Shown here: one piece after another, positions 1-11,566 of the stretch
How the letters are laid out: each line of letters opens with the position of its first letter
Position numbering within the stretch: the first letter of the stretch is position 1
Source of the DNA: Tridacna crocea
Taxonomy: Eukaryota > Mollusca > Bivalvia > Cardiida > Cardiidae
Length of the DNA: 64,000 nt
Assembly (NCBI GenBank): GCA_943736015.1
Contig: OX031063.1
Span: 35,618,172 to 35,682,171 of the forward strand
Reading direction: 5' to 3'
The notes under the pieces: model-generated
What the model saw: only the letters and a program-made list of their open reading frames with translations
The model's database searches: none
Told to the model about the DNA's origin: nothing
Program-made: the position numbers and the translations under genes

Positions 1-214
1 ACTACTAGCCGTTATTCAAAGCCCAAAAATTCGTCCTTTGACTGTGTTTAAACGACCATTACTTTTGCGCTTTGATGATGACATGTATTGCAAAATGTAT
101 CTAAGTCTTCAATAATATAATCCATCCATCAAAGAAGGCCCCTTTAACTCTGTACCAATCAACATTCTTTTTTAAAGTTTGTCAAGATTGAAAGCACTCG
201 TGATTCTTGGTTCT

Positions 215-407
215 ACTCGCTGACCTTTTTCGGACAGTGTAGATCAGGATCAGGCGGCACAGAACGTGCAGTCTGATCTTGGATTAACCAGTTTTCCCCC
301 ATAGAAATAACTTTGAAATAGAAACATCTGGGTATGTACTATCGACTTGAAATATTCATATCAGTTATTTAGCAAGATAAGGGTTAAAGGGTAAAGAAAC
401 ATTGTCA
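215..407 (+). repeat. Family B3 MITE (GATCAGACTGCAC hairpin), diverged
   Basis: The hairpin at 234-284 pairs GTGTAGATCAGGATCAGGC with GTCTGATCTTGGATTAACC-type sequence. The right end GATAAGGGTTAA resembles the TTAA-type end of better copies. The left end is not clear. Confidence 0.5.
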
Positions 408-690
408 TGGAGTTATAAAATATCTTCAGCATACCAATTATGTCACATTTTCCAGGCTAAATGGAACAACATTTTAGAGCGAGTTTTTTCTATCACAGTA
501 ATCTCTCCCACGAGAACACCTTTTCCCCCATTACTAGCCTACGACAACGAATTGTGAAAATAGAAAAATGAAAAATGATAAAATCTGAAGCATGATTCTG
601 TCTGATTATTTGATTAATCATTAATCTGCTACATATAGATCTGACTAAAGAAGCTCATAGGATAGATTCAAGATCAGATTGTGCCGTCTC

Positions 691-2957
691 ATCTTGATCT
701 ATAGCGTCAACAGAAGCCATTCCCTCTGCCAGTCGCGCTCAAAGGAAAAGGATATTGATGCAGACTGTGTAGGTCAAGATCATAATACACCAAGCGCTAT
801 AGCCAAAGAGTTAACAAACGCTGTTAAAACTTGATTATATGTAGAAATTAGCAATCTAGCCAGCTGTGTAAACATGGATAAAAATCGATATCTTGATCTA
901 TAGCGTTAACAGAAGCCACCCCTTTTGCCAGTGGCGCTGCAAGGGTAAGGATATTTATGCAGACTGTGTAGGTCAAGATCATAATACACAAAGCGCAATA
1001 CATTCATTCTACGCTAAACAGACAATTTCTGTGTTATGATTATCTTTTTATATGCTCATTGAAGAAAGTCGACATACCTGCATTTATACACGTTTTTTGT
1101 TGACTTGGACATTCTGTCTAACTGTTACAACTGAAATATTTTACTCATGTACACATACGGACTTTCAGTTCTCACAGAAAACACTAATTAAGCCCGAAAT
1201 TTCTTTGTCCCACCGCGGTTTACTTTCTGAATTGTGTAAATTCTGAAGTTTAGTTGAAGAATCAAATGCTGTTTTCGAGATGTTTTAAAACGCAGATGAA
1301 ACGTGGTAGTCATAACATCGTGAGTTTTTATCCGTCAAGGTTAATGTCATTTAACATCCGCCAAATAAAAATGTCCTCTTTAGAAAGGTCAGATACGTTA
1401 AACCATTTAGAGGGTGGTAATGTATCAATGATAAACAGATTAGAAACACACTATATACACTAGAATGTAAGTATGACCTGTATCAAACCTGACAAAATAA
1501 TAAAAATCCGTTACTGTCAAGAATTTAATAAATTCCTTTATCAAAAGTCAAACTTTGCAAAAATATACGCTGAAATCGTCAAATACGTTAAACAGGTATT
1601 TCATTGCCCTGTAGTTCAGACTTCGTTTACAAGTAAAAATCTGAAAGAAATAGTATCATGGGTAAATATGTTTTGTGCGGAATGCATTGCTTACCCAAAG
1701 TTTGTAAGGTACTTAGCTCTAGAACTTATTTTGTTTATATGATCATCAAATACGTTAGCGTCAAATACGTTATATATAACATTTTGTCTTTATCTTTTTA
1801 TCCCCATTTGATGCCCCAAATGTCTAATTTTGTAATAATTTTGTATTATGACGTAGTGATATACGACATTTTTCTACCTCACATCTATGACCTCGTGATC
1901 ACGCGCATTGATTGTTTACTGTCATGTCAGGTTGAAAATAATGTAGTTGCTGTTTTTCTGCATAAAAAGGGATCGAGTGGAGATTTTTTTCAATGATTAG
2001 CATCCGTTGCCTTTGTTTAGTAATTCCCTTTGCTATATTAAACCCACTTGAATGTGAAAAATAGAATATGCCAAAACAAGAAGTATTTAAAAGATATTTA
2101 ACGTATCTGATGCATAAATTTAACGTATCTGATTCTGAAAGGTTCTGCAAGAAGATCATTGTTGTTTTTCAAATATACATATTTTTCCCTGTGCTTCTTT
2201 CAAACACAGATATATACCCTACAGTTTAACCAATATTTGTTGATCAAATTGTAAAATATCCATGAAACCTGAAACTATTTGTTTTCTATTTAACGTATCT
2301 GATGCAATCTTCTTCTTTCGGAAACATGGGTAAAACGCCTGCGGAATAACGGAAAGCATACAAAGAACTCAAGAGACAGAGAGATTAATCATTTTTCCCA
2401 AAACTTTTGTATATATGATGATGATTACTGACGACAATTATCATTTTAAATCAAAGTTCTTAATGATTTTGAAGTAATAGGAAATGAAACAAGTTCAGTC
2501 GTTTTTTTAATTGTGTTGCGTTGTTTTGTCCTCCTAACTTTTGACTTCAATTTCATTCATTTCTACCAAGACATGTCACATAATCAAAATGTATTAAATA
2601 CGAAAGTAATATTTTGTAAGGTAAAAGCTGTATATTGCTTTAAAAAGCAAATCTGTAACTTAACGTATCTGACGCATGAAATTTTAGTGGCATTATTCCG
2701 GACGTTGTTTTAGAAAAAAGAAGGCATGTTTGTGTCCCCCATTATTGGAACATTGAAAGGGACATGTTACTCTATTCATTTATCAAAGAGTATCGATTTA
2801 AAGCCTAAGTTTATTTTTTCTCATATTGAATAGATAATTAGTACATTTAGCGTAGAATGAATGTATAGCCAAAGAGTTAACAAACGCTGTTAAAACTTGA
2901 TAATATGTAGAATTTAGCAATCTAGCCAGCTGTGTAAACATAGATAACAATTCGATA
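691..2957 (+). repeat. Tandem duplication of a ~200-bp unit, second copy split by an insertion
   Basis: Unit 1 is 691-889. Unit 2 is 890-997 plus 2867-2957. Both contain TCTTGATCTATAGCGT, GCAGACTGTGTAGGTCAAG, ATAATACAC, AGCCAAAGAGTTAACAAACG and CTAGCCAGCTGTGTAAACAT in the same order. The split point coincides with the ends of the 998-2866 element. Confidence 0.85.
998..2866. mobile_element. Non-autonomous DNA transposon with 21-bp inverted ends and mirrored internal motifs
   Basis: The arms at 998-1018 and 2846-2866 are perfect inverted repeats (ATACATTCATTCTACGCTAA...). They bound an insertion inside the second copy of a duplicated unit, so the uninterrupted sequence at 790-800 shows the empty site. 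The motif TCARATACGTTA occurs four times on the + strand in the left part (near 1388, 1580, 1746, 1760), and its complement AACGTATCTGA four times in the right part (near 2099, 2122, 2291, 2662). Short open frames inside match no transposase I recognise. Confidence 0.78.
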
Positions 2958-3550
2958 TATAAAACATATATAAAGTAACTCATGTTAAAATCGGAAGCAA
3001 GCACAGGGTTGTCTTTGATATATTGTTGTCATAACCTGTGCAAACGTCAGGGGCAACATTTGGCACGAAGACACAAGAATGGTTATATAAAGTCTTAAGG
3101 TAAGCATGAAATCCGAAAAAAAAAAACTGGATAAAAACGAGTAAAGATGTATCGTTAACATTTTTGTTGGTTGATAATGCAAAAGCTTCTTCTTTGCTCT
3201 ACGTTTTGTTTTCCTTAGGAAGTTGCGAAGATTCATGTCGCTCGGTGCGATAGGAGGGTGTATTGGGATGCTCGCTGAGCAAACGTCATGATGAATTTAC
3301 ATGGCTTCTTGGGCGGAAATTGCTTTTGACAAGGGCCGTTATTATAAACAAGTTTCCATTTTAAGACATTTACATTTTAAGTTTGGTAAAACCCTTTGAT
3401 TATGAAAAGATAAATACAAACATTCCATCTTATAATAGTGAAATGATAATTTGCGCATGGCCATTTCAAATTTAAACTATGGGTATTTTTTTAAAATGTT
3501 TTTATGAAGGAGTTAAAGGGAATTTTCCCAAAGAATTATAGTTTCATATG
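2958..3550. other. No recognisable feature
   Basis: AT-rich sequence, presumably intronic to the CNG gene. I see no exon with matching splice sites and no member of the repeat families named here. Confidence 0.4.
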
Positions 3551-3806
3551 TGACCCATCACGCAAAAGGAGCCATCTGGGAATTCTGTACATCAATTAGA
3601 TGAAAAAAGTACACCGATAGTGCAGGTCAATTTAAGTAGGTAATTCAAAAATAATTCTGCAATGAGGTACAATGACCAATTCTCATACAGGAAATGTCAT
3701 TTCAGCGAAAAGTGTCAACCCTGGTCAGACTGCGCAATTCGCGCAGTCTGACCAGGGTTGACACTTTTCGCAGTTCCCAGATGGTCCCTTTTTGCGTGAT
3801 GGGTCA
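3551..3806 (+). repeat. Family B5 foldback MITE (TGACCCATCACGCAAAA ends)
   Basis: Inverted ends TGACCCATCACGCAAAAGG and its complement at 3788-3806, followed inward by CCATCTGGGAATT. An internal perfect hairpin at 3704-3768 has arms GCGAAAAGTGTCAACCCTGG / TCAGACTGCGCAATTCGCGC. A second copy in the opposite orientation lies at 8020-8277. Confidence 0.85.
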
Positions 3807-3815
3807 AAATTCTAT

Positions 3816-4075
3816 ATGAGCCATGTACTGTGAAACGGAGATCTAATGCAGCTGCTAAGGTGTCGATCACGGTCAGTTTGCACGCATTGCGCTGCGCAGG
3901 CTGATCTTGGTCCTAACTTTTTGCTTTCGGTAAATTTTATGCTTGTCAAAGGACCATTCAATTTTGCGTTGTGACTCATTCGGTTGTTTGACAAAACAGA
4001 TTCTACAGATCCGTAATCATGTGATGACTTCCTTGGTGTAATGCATAACGGAGATGACATGAACCTCCCTTTATT
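3816..4075. repeat. Degenerate GC-core MITE (CATGCTCTG / GGTCAGCCTG type)
   Basis: Contains GCAGCTGCTAAGGTGTCGAT, GCGCTGCGCAGGCTGATCTT, TGTCAAAGGACCATTCA and CATGTGATGACTTCCTTGGT, which recur with variation at 15000-15190, 20210-20420, 42190-42430 and 46850-47080. Confidence 0.6.
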
Positions 4076-4223
4076 ATTGCATGATTCACCTATATTTTGC
4101 TTTAAAAACACTCCTTTTAGAACTCCGTTAGGGCTTAGAACATTCAATTTTCATTAAGTAGATCAAATTATTTTTGTATAAATCGATCTCTGCTTTAGGA
4201 CTTTTTCTTTGATCTATTTTCAG

Positions 4224-5608
4224 GCTATCTGGAAGAAGGTCTTCTCGTTTCCAATCCACAAAAGCTAAGGAAAAATTATGTGAAGGGACGTTCTTTCATC
4301 ATGGATTGTATAAGCATATTTCCAACAGATGTATTCTATGTGTTGACTAGTTTAGAATATCCAGAACTTCGGTTTAATCGGATATTCCGCTTTGGTCGCT
4401 TGCTGGAGTTCTTCGACAGAACTGCTACAAGAACTAGTTTTACAAATATCTTTAGAATTCTTAATCTCGTGTTGTATATCTTAATCATTATCCATTGGAA
4501 TGCTTGTATATATTTTGCAATCTCACACGCCATCGGGTTTGGCAGTGATTCATGGGTATACGGAAGTCTTGATATTCCTGAAAACCAACCTTTAACCCGG
4601 AAGTACATTTACAGTTTCTATTGGTCTACATTAACGTTAACTACTATCGGGGAAACTCCAAAACCAGAGCAAGACATTGAATATCTATTCGTTGTTGTTG
4701 ATTTCCTCATTGGTGTGTTGATATTTGCTACCATTGTCGGTAATGTGGGTTCAATGATTACAAACATGAATGCTACAAGAGCGGAGTTTCAGCAAAAGAT
4801 GGACGGCGTTAAGCAATATATGGAGTTTCGTAAAGTGTCGAAGGAGTTAGAACAAAGAGTTATCAAATGGTTTGATTATCTGTGGATAAATAAACAATCA
4901 TTAAATGAAGAAGAAGTTCTCTCAGCCCTCCCGGACAAGTTGAAAGCTGAAATAGCAATTCATGTGCATTTAGAAACTTTAAAACGAGTGGCCTTATTTC
5001 AAGATTGTGAGCCAGGACTACTAGTAGAATTGGTGCTGAAACTGAAATTACAGGTTTTTAGCCCAATGGATTATATCTGTAGAAAGGGTGATATTGGTAA
5101 AGAAATGTACATAGTTAAAAGGGGACAGTTAGGGGTAGTATCTGACGACGGTAAAACAACGTTTGCTACATTACGAGAAGGGAGTGTATTTGGTGAGATT
5201 AGTATTCTAAATATAGCTGGAAACAAACATGGCAATAGACGGACAGCCAATATTCGAAGTGTTGGTTACTCGGACTTGTTTTGTCTCTCAAAGGATGATC
5301 TGTGGGAAGTCCTTAATCAATACCCAGAGGCAAAGAAAATTCTGATCGATAAAGGAAAGAAAATACTTAGAAAAGATAACCTACTGGATGAGTCTATCAT
5401 GCAGAAGATGGAGGAACAGCAGGAAACCACTGAACAAAAAGTGGAAAGAATCGAGAGCAGTTTGGATACTTTACAAACACGATTTGCTAGACTTCTGGCA
5501 GACTTCAATACCACTCAGCTAAAATTAAAACAACGAATCACTCGCGTAGAAAAAGTCTTACCGAAGGATGCAGATGCTATTTCTAACGTTTCATATCTTG
5601 ATACCTGA
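4224..5608 (+). CDS. Cyclic nucleotide-gated cation channel, A-type alpha subunit; terminal coding exon
   Basis: The exon follows a consensus acceptor (TCTATTTTCAG, ending 4223), so translation enters at [18 protein letters not shown] rather than at the internal Met at 4280. In order it encodes S3, S4 ([15 protein letters not shown]), S5 ([17 protein letters not shown]), the pore helix and filter [12 protein letters not shown] with the CNG-type Glu, S6 ([19 protein letters not shown]), the C-linker ([21 protein letters not shown]), the cyclic-nucleotide-binding domain with its phosphate cassette (FGEISILNI then NRRTANIRS), and a heptad-rich C-terminal zipper ([20 protein letters not shown]). 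The family forms plasma-membrane tetramers that admit cations when cGMP or cAMP binds, typically in sensory cells. The filter and CLZ coiled coil point to the CNGA class rather than CNGB. The single large 3' exon spanning pore to stop is typical of CNGA genes. Earlier exons (N-terminus, S1-S2) are not in the window. No frameshift is seen. Confidence 0.96.
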
Positions 5609-5817
5609 TGATTCGGGGCTTTTAAATGTGTTACGCCACATCAGAATAATGTTTGGAACATTATGTATACCACTGCAATACGAAGCTGTGTGATTTTGAT
5701 AAGGTCCGAGTGTTCGAAGTAAGAAAAACAAGTGTGCGCCAATAGATGAACTGGCCTATTTTAGTCTAAAAAAGGCCTCAGCATTTTTTATTCTAAGCTG
5801 TTCTGGTATTTTTCTTT

Positions 5818-6150
5818 CCTTTCAAATTATCTGACACTGTAGTAGTGTCGGGATCAGATGACAGGTTTTGCAACTAGATCTGCCCTTGGAGCCAAAAGGA
5901 TGAAAACTGGAGATGTCTGAACATTATCATTCACCAAGTAACACGGCAATATGAATACCCGAATTAGAAGTTGTTTCTGTTTTTTTTTTCAAATTATCTG
6001 ACCGTGTAATAGTGTCGGGATCAAACTACTACTAATTCTGCAACTAGACCTCCCCTAGGAGCCAAAAGGGAGATAACTTACCATGTCTGAGCACCAACAT
6101 ACTCAATGTAAAGCAGCAATATGAATACAGAACTACGAGCATGTAGGTGT
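5818..6150 (+). repeat. Diverged tandem duplication, about 168-bp unit, two copies
   Basis: The blocks 5820-5985 and 5990-6150 share CAAATTATCTGAC, TAGTGTCGGGATCA, GCAACTAGA, GGAGCCAAAAGG and GCAATATGAATAC in the same order and spacing. The copies differ by many substitutions, so the duplication is old. It lies just after the CNG stop codon. Confidence 0.75.
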
Positions 6151-6610
6151 GTAGATTTGAATAGTCATTGTATCGGCAATAACGACAGTTCCTGCGATTA
6201 ATGGTTGCGATATAAAAAGGCCGGTCATTGTCTTGTTATAACGGCCATAAGTCTGTTGAAGTATGATATTTTACAGAGGAAACCAATCCTTATGTGTGAA
6301 ATGAAGTTTTCTCTTGGTAAGCAATTTATCCTTATCTGTGGAAGAGGTGGAGAGATACATGGACAAGATTTTTTGGTCATGTTGATCACCTTTCTTAATC
6401 TCATTTTACAAGACCATTTCAGGGCCAATACATACACTTTCACAGATTTAAAAAAAAAAGCAATTCGATGAAAGCCAGAAAGATGCTTATCTAATAGACT
6501 TGATTAAACAAACAGTCGGACCTCGACAAATTCAGACCTCGAGGTCTGTGCAGTTTGATCTGGTCTAAATCGCTAGCAAAAGCCCCTACTTTCGTTTGAC
6601 TCTTTCTTTA
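6151..6610. other. No recognisable feature
   Basis: Non-coding by frame inspection. No clear repeats or splice-bounded frames seen. Confidence 0.35.
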
Positions 6611-6770
6611 GTTTTACCAAACGTCTTAATATCAGACTAGTCCAACTAGAAGCATTTGCATACGACAAGTTAAAGGATGATGGAATGCCGAAAACTGACC
6701 TTGGCAGGACAAAAAATATTGTGGGAAAATTAGAAAATTCCGGTGAATTTTCATCGAAACAGATTTTGTC
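6611..6770 (+). repeat. Family A MITE, degenerate, with divergent hairpin
   Basis: TTTTACCAAACGTC, CAGACTAGTCCAA and GCATTTGCATACGACAA mark the left arm; AATATTGTGGGAAAA starts the stem. The core reads GAAAATTCCGGTGAATTTTC, still a palindrome but different from the common core. Confidence 0.6.
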
Positions 6771-7730
6771 ATAGTTTAGCATCCAGTAGGTTCTATCGAA
6801 TTATTTGTCGACCGTAATAGAGACAGCTGTCAAAGAAAGAAAGATTTCATGTACACTAATACACGTGTACATATGGGCTTATGTTTTAGCACATGATGAA
6901 TTTTAGTTCCTGAGATACATATATAAATTCATCGGAAATAATTATATTAAGCTCATCAAAAACTGCCTTGATAACATTTTTCTCTAGACTCGCTTTGCAG
7001 TAGTCTGTCTCAAAGGCAGAAGGCAACTCATGATTTATCCTATAACGATATCACATGCTTCAAAAGTCCAGTACATGTACGATCACAGATAAGGTTCAGA
7101 GGACTGAAATAAAACTGCCTCGTTGATAATGATCTGATATTCATTTCTAATAATTTATTATTTTCAGTTAAGTTTGATATTTCTAATTTCTCCATATGTT
7201 CTGATATTAATTCATTCAAGTAATATGTTGCTTATTTTTCAAAGATTCATTTAACATTCACGTTTTCAGAGCAGAACTTTTATTTCTCTTTTAGACAACA
7301 TCGGTTTGTGTAGTAATAGGTTAAGCTCAAGATCAGATTTTTTCAGTGCAGTCTAATCTTCACTATAAAATGCCATCCGTGTACCAAGAAATGACTAATA
7401 ACTTGTAATTGCAATAATTCTACCAGTGGCAATTTTTTCGGTTCCTTTTTCTTGTCTTGCAATGTCAAATCCTTCTGCCTATTCAAATTGAGGTCTGTGT
7501 CACTTAGTTCAACTTAAGTTACATTTGCAGGCAGATTAGACCAAGATCAGACTGAACAAAACTTGTATGAAGATCTCGGTCCTATGCTTTCTAGTATTGT
7601 TTAAGTATTCGATGAAAAGGCCGTAGGAGTTACAGCAGTTCAGGAGCACTACTCGCCAACCATTCTTGTTCGTATTCTTAGTTTTATTCTAGATTGAGAA
7701 AGTAATGCAATATCTGAGTGTCTAAAGCGT
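6771..7730. other. No gene; unique AT-rich sequence
   Basis: No coding frame or strong repeat. A weak B3-like stretch (CTCAAGATCAGATTTTTTCAG) occurs near 7326. Confidence 0.35.
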
Positions 7731-7785
7731 TTGAGCAACGCTCTTACAAAAGGAGGCTAAATACCTCTGCGAAAAGTATCGAACG

Positions 7786-7881
7786 AAAATTGACCAATAG
7801 CGAAAGGTTTCGGCCCAGGTCACCCTGCGCAGTCCGCGCAGGCTGACCTTGGCCGAAACCTTTCGCTTTTGGTCAGTTTTC
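7786..7881. repeat. GC-core hairpin of the CATGCTCTG-type MITE
   Basis: Arms AAAATTGACCAATAGCGAAA / TTTCGCTTTTGGTCAGTTTT, then GGTTTCGGCC / GGCCGAAACC, with GCGCAGTCCGCGC at the centre. Part of a longer element reaching from about 7725 to 7975. Confidence 0.75.
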
Positions 7882-8019
7882 TGTAACTCCAACCACCAGC
7901 AGGGGTACTTTTCACCAGGCTGCGTAGATTTACGCCAATACTTTGGGATTGAATCAACACACATACGATTCCTGCTTTACCCAAAATTATAAACTGTCGT
8001 AATTATGTGCAAATATTTG

Positions 8020-8277
8020 TGACCCCATCACGCACAAAGGGACATTCTGGGAATTACGAAAAGTGTCAACTCTGGTCAGATTGTGCGAATTGCGCAGGCT
8101 GACCAGGGTTTACACTTTTCGCTCTGATGACATTTTCTGTACGAAAAGTGGTCATTGTACCTTGTTATACAATCATTTTTGAATCATCAACTTAAACTGA
8201 CCTGCTCTATAGTTGATCTGTTTTCATCTAATTGATGAACAGAATTTCCAGATGGTTTCTTTTTGCGTGATGGGTCA
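8020..8277 (-). repeat. Family B5 foldback MITE, second copy
   Basis: Same ends as 3551-3806 but inverted. The hairpin CGAAAAGTGTCAACTCTGGT ... ACCAGGGTTTACACTTTTCG is now at the left. Confidence 0.85.
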
Positions 8278-8599
8278 CATTTACTAAGATCGTAAAGTTG
8301 TGCAGTTCAGTGAAACTTATTTTCAAACTTAAAGATTTATTATCTAGACTTCGTTGGCAAAATTTCGTGCGCACGCAATATATAAAAAGGTATCCTGGTC
8401 TACCTCATGATTAAGTTGTTTGTTAAAAAGTAGCTTTTATGGATCCATAATTGAGCGATGACCTATTGGTATCATGTTGAAGTTGGTGCATTTAGCCTCC
8501 TTTTGTCAGAGCATGGCTTATATTGTTTAGACAATCAGAAACTGCGTCACTTAGACATTCAGGAAATTCTTGAGAAGAAATCTGAAAATATTATTAACC

Positions 8600-8733
8600 T
8601 TTATAATGCTAAGTGTGACTCACTTATCGTTGGTGGATGGTGTAGATCAAGATCAGACTGTACAGAACGTGCAGTTTGATCTTGGATCCACACTGTCCGA
8701 TAAAGAGATATGTCTCCCCCAAAATACCTTTTA
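8600..8733 (+). repeat. Family B3 MITE fragment
   Basis: Hairpin GGTGTAGATCAAGATCAGAC / GTTTGATCTTGGATCCACAC at 8638-8690. It abuts the TTAA of the next family A copy. Confidence 0.7.
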
Positions 8734-8959
8734 ACCCATTAATACGCGAGAAAAATTTAGACTGGTCCAAATTGAAAGCATTTGCAGCCGACAAAATAAA
8801 GGTGACTGAAAAATTGAAATTTGTTCTGGGAGGGGTAGAAAACAATGTGGGAAAAGGAGAAAATGCTGGTTACCAGCATTTTCTCCTTTTCCCACAGTGT
8901 TTTCAAAAGGCTTCTTTTTCAGGGGCGTCAGAAGTAGGGATTGTGTGGTAATGGGTTAA
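8731..8959 (+). mobile_element. Family A palindromic MITE, complete (reference copy)
   Basis: Bounded by TTAA on both sides; ends CCCATTAATACGCG and GTGTGGTAATGGG. Left arm: TTTAGACTGGTCCAAATTGA, AAGCATTTGCAGCCGACAAA. The centre is a near-perfect palindrome of about 67 bp, GGAGAAAATGCTGG-T-TACCAGCATTTTCTCC in its middle, with an A/C change in one arm. The right arm has GGGGCGTCAGAAGTAGGGAT. The TTAA target and CCC-type ends match piggyBac-like elements; there is no coding capacity. Plus orientation means this left arm comes first. Confidence 0.9.
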
Positions 8960-9754
8960 ATAGCAACATTTTTGGCTTTTACTATAGCCCTGAAAGTTTC
9001 GATCCATCCATTTAACAGGAGAAGGTATAAGTACGATTGTTAACTACTGGCTGGGGTTTTTCGACCTACTGTAAATGTCTGGTTTCGTTTTATAGTGCTC
9101 TGTGGGGCTAACAGTCTCTGATTTTATGAGCGATAACTGTTCAAATATGGAGGATTTTGATTTATTCTATTTGTTGATGGTTTGTAATAGCAATAAATAT
9201 TTATATCTATAAATGAATAGCAATCAATACTTTTACCATTACCAAGCGGCCCCACGTTTAACAGAACCCGTAGAAAAAAGGTATTCAGAAAACATCATTG
9301 GAAAAAGAAAAAATACTGGTTACTAGCATTTACTCAATGTCAAATAATGTTTTACAAATCTGACTATTTGAGCTAGATGTATGCCTTGGTTTCGAAATGC
9401 ATACAGCATGCATGCATGACATGATATCGTCTAGGGACAGATTGAACCCCTTTACCAAACAATTTAGAATTTTAACGAATCGGAGGAAGAAAGGTTTTGA
9501 AAACATCGTTGGGAGCAACTGGCATATTGCACTCTGCCTTTTTAGATAAACACCTGCAGGCCACCTCCACAGTAAAAAAAGAAAAATAAAACAGAAGCCT
9601 TTTAGTCTAGAAATAAAACCAAAATAATTGCAACTTCTTCAAGGCTACCATTTTCTGGGGTGAGTTTTCAAAGCGGACAGTGAAGGTCAAAGAAGAGAAG
9701 GCACTTTTTGTGCCGTCTGATTTTTATTTACACAGTCCGCATAATCTCCTTTAA
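8960..9754. other. No gene; broken family A remnants
   Basis: Two eroded family A pieces sit at about 9280-9345 (AAAATACTGGTTACTAGCAT) and 9440-9520. A B3-like hairpin is near 9675-9735. The rest is unassigned. Confidence 0.45.
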
Positions 9755-9983
9755 TTAACCCATTACCACACAATCCCGACTTTTGACGCCCCTGAGAAAG
9801 AAGGCTTTAGAAAACATTGTAGGAAAAGGAGAAAATGCTGGTAACCAGCATTTTCTCCTTTTCCCACAATGTTTTGTACCCTTCACAAAAGAAATTTCAA
9901 TTTTTCAGTCATTTTTATTTTGTTGTCTGCATTTGCTTTCAATGTGGTCCGGTCTAAAATATTGTCGTTTGGTAAAGAGTTAA
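9755..9983 (-). mobile_element. Family A MITE, complete
   Basis: TTAA at both ends; CCCATTACCACACAATCCCG left end, TCGTTTGGTAAAGAG right end. Intact palindrome centred near 9845. Confidence 0.9.
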
Positions 9984-10600
9984 TCGTGAAAAGCGCATTC
10001 ATGGTTATCTCTTTTAGCCACATTATTTAAACTCTTTCGACGCCCTAAAATATAATTCACCAAAACGCAGAGATTTTTTCGTCCAATACAATCAAGGAAA
10101 AAAAAAAAAACAAGCAGAGGGTAAAGGTAAAAAATCAGGCTGCAGTCTGATCTTAACCTTTGCCGTCCGCAAAATATGTTTTGCTCCTACAGAACGAAAA
10201 GGGTAAATTTACTGCACTGAACTGTCTGAAGAAGAGAAATTGCTGGTACTCCGTTGGGAGTAAATGGATTCTCTGCATTCATTTCTCACAAAACGTTGTT
10301 GTTGTCTCCAGGGTGCAGTCTACAGTTCACATGTACAACAGCTGTAATTTTCGTTCTTTTCAAATCTTTTTAAATAAAATATTTAAATAACCCGGCTATT
10401 GATTAGGATCAACGTATCGATTCCAACTGGAAATAGTAGAAAATAAAATAATTTTTATCGACGCTTCTTTTCCCATAATGATTTAAAAAAATTACATAAA
10501 TATTCTAATGTAGCATGTAACTACTTTGTATCTTTGTAACTGGTTTGTTTAACGTCGGAACAATACTCTGTATGGTCGCCAGATAATGGGAACCAGGGTC
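9984..10600. other. No recognisable gene
   Basis: Holds a weak B3-like hairpin (10110-10170) and otherwise unique AT-rich sequence. Confidence 0.35.
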
Positions 10601-10780
10601 GATATTTACCAACCATTCTTAAGAAAATTCTTAGTAGCCTTATTCTCAAGAAGATTTAAATTTGAAACTAATACAACTTTTGATTGGCTAAACCAAATGG
10701 TTTAGCCAATAACAAGTTGTTTTATTTTCTATATCTACAACAAGACAATCAATGTTGCTTAGAATGGTTGGTGAACGGTT
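10601..10780. repeat. Family B2 palindromic MITE (GATTGGCTAAACC)
   Basis: Arms ACCAACCATTCTTAAGAAAA ... AGAATGGTTGGTGAAC at the ends; core hairpin TTGATTGGCTAAACCAAATG / GTTTAGCCAATAACAAG. Confidence 0.8.
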
Positions 10781-11361
10781 AGGGTTTTACACATACAACC
10801 GGAAAAAAAAACTTGAAAACTAGTAACATTTAATATTTAACTCCAAGTTTCAACCCATTCAGATAGCTAGCCTGGGAAACTTGAAATTAAAGGAAATTTG
10901 GTATGTTTCCGGTGAACAACAACCCCAGACAAAATTGCCCGAAAATAGCGAATACTTTTGCGTAAAGTAAAGGCATTGCAATCGTCGAACGATTCATTCA
11001 AGCGGTTGTGTTCTTCATACCAGTACAAATTAAAAGCCTCAAATCGTCACATATCGTTAATTACAGATTGTTAATGCAAGCGTATATTAGCAGGGAAAAA
11101 TCGATTCCTGTGTATCTAGAGTATCTTGTTTTCTGATAATGAACATAGTTTTAGAGACCTTGCAGTGATATCATGCTATTATAAGAACGGTATTTAGAAA
11201 TGTTCAGTATAAATCTAAAATGCTGGCTCGGTTTTTGTATGAAAATAAAAGTACATGGAGATCCACTGTGATTGCCTCCCCGAGTAACGAAACTGGAGAT
11301 ATTCCTTCTGAAATAGTTTTGTACTTTTGGCCTGTATATTACAGTGGTATGTCACCATATT

Positions 11362-11530
11362 CTGCATTCACCAACTATTCTTAATAATTTTCCAAATTTG
11401 AAAGTAGGCTAACACAACTTCTGATTGGTTAAACCGAATGGTTTAAGCCAATCAGAAGTTATGTTACGTTCATATCTTAACAAATCTATGAGAATAAGAC
11501 TGAGAATGGTTGGTAACTTTGAACCCTGAT
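11362..11530. repeat. Family B2 palindromic MITE
   Basis: CACCAACTATTCTTAATAAT at the left, ACTGAGAATGGTTGGTAACT at the right; core CTTCTGATTGGTTAAACCG / GGTTTAAGCCAATCAGAAG. Confidence 0.8.
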
Positions 11531-11566
11531 TTAGTTTCGCATTTATTCCGGAAAACTTTACAAAAA

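Larger units (their letters stand above)
5609..7113 (+). other. Probable CNG channel 3' UTR and downstream flank
   Basis: Follows the TGA at 5606-5608. It holds a diverged tandem duplication (5818-6150) and a degenerate family A MITE (6611-6770). An AATAAA at 7108-7113 could be a polyadenylation signal, but nothing else marks the transcript end. Confidence 0.35.

Noticed and set aside
1473-1742. 89-residue frame in the 998-2866 element
   Set aside because: No recognisable transposase motif and AT-driven composition; could be chance.
8676-8951. Recurring frames with NVGKGENAGYQHFLLFPQCF-like peptide
   Set aside because: This peptide is just a translation of the family A hairpin; it recurs in many frames across the window with no gene structure.
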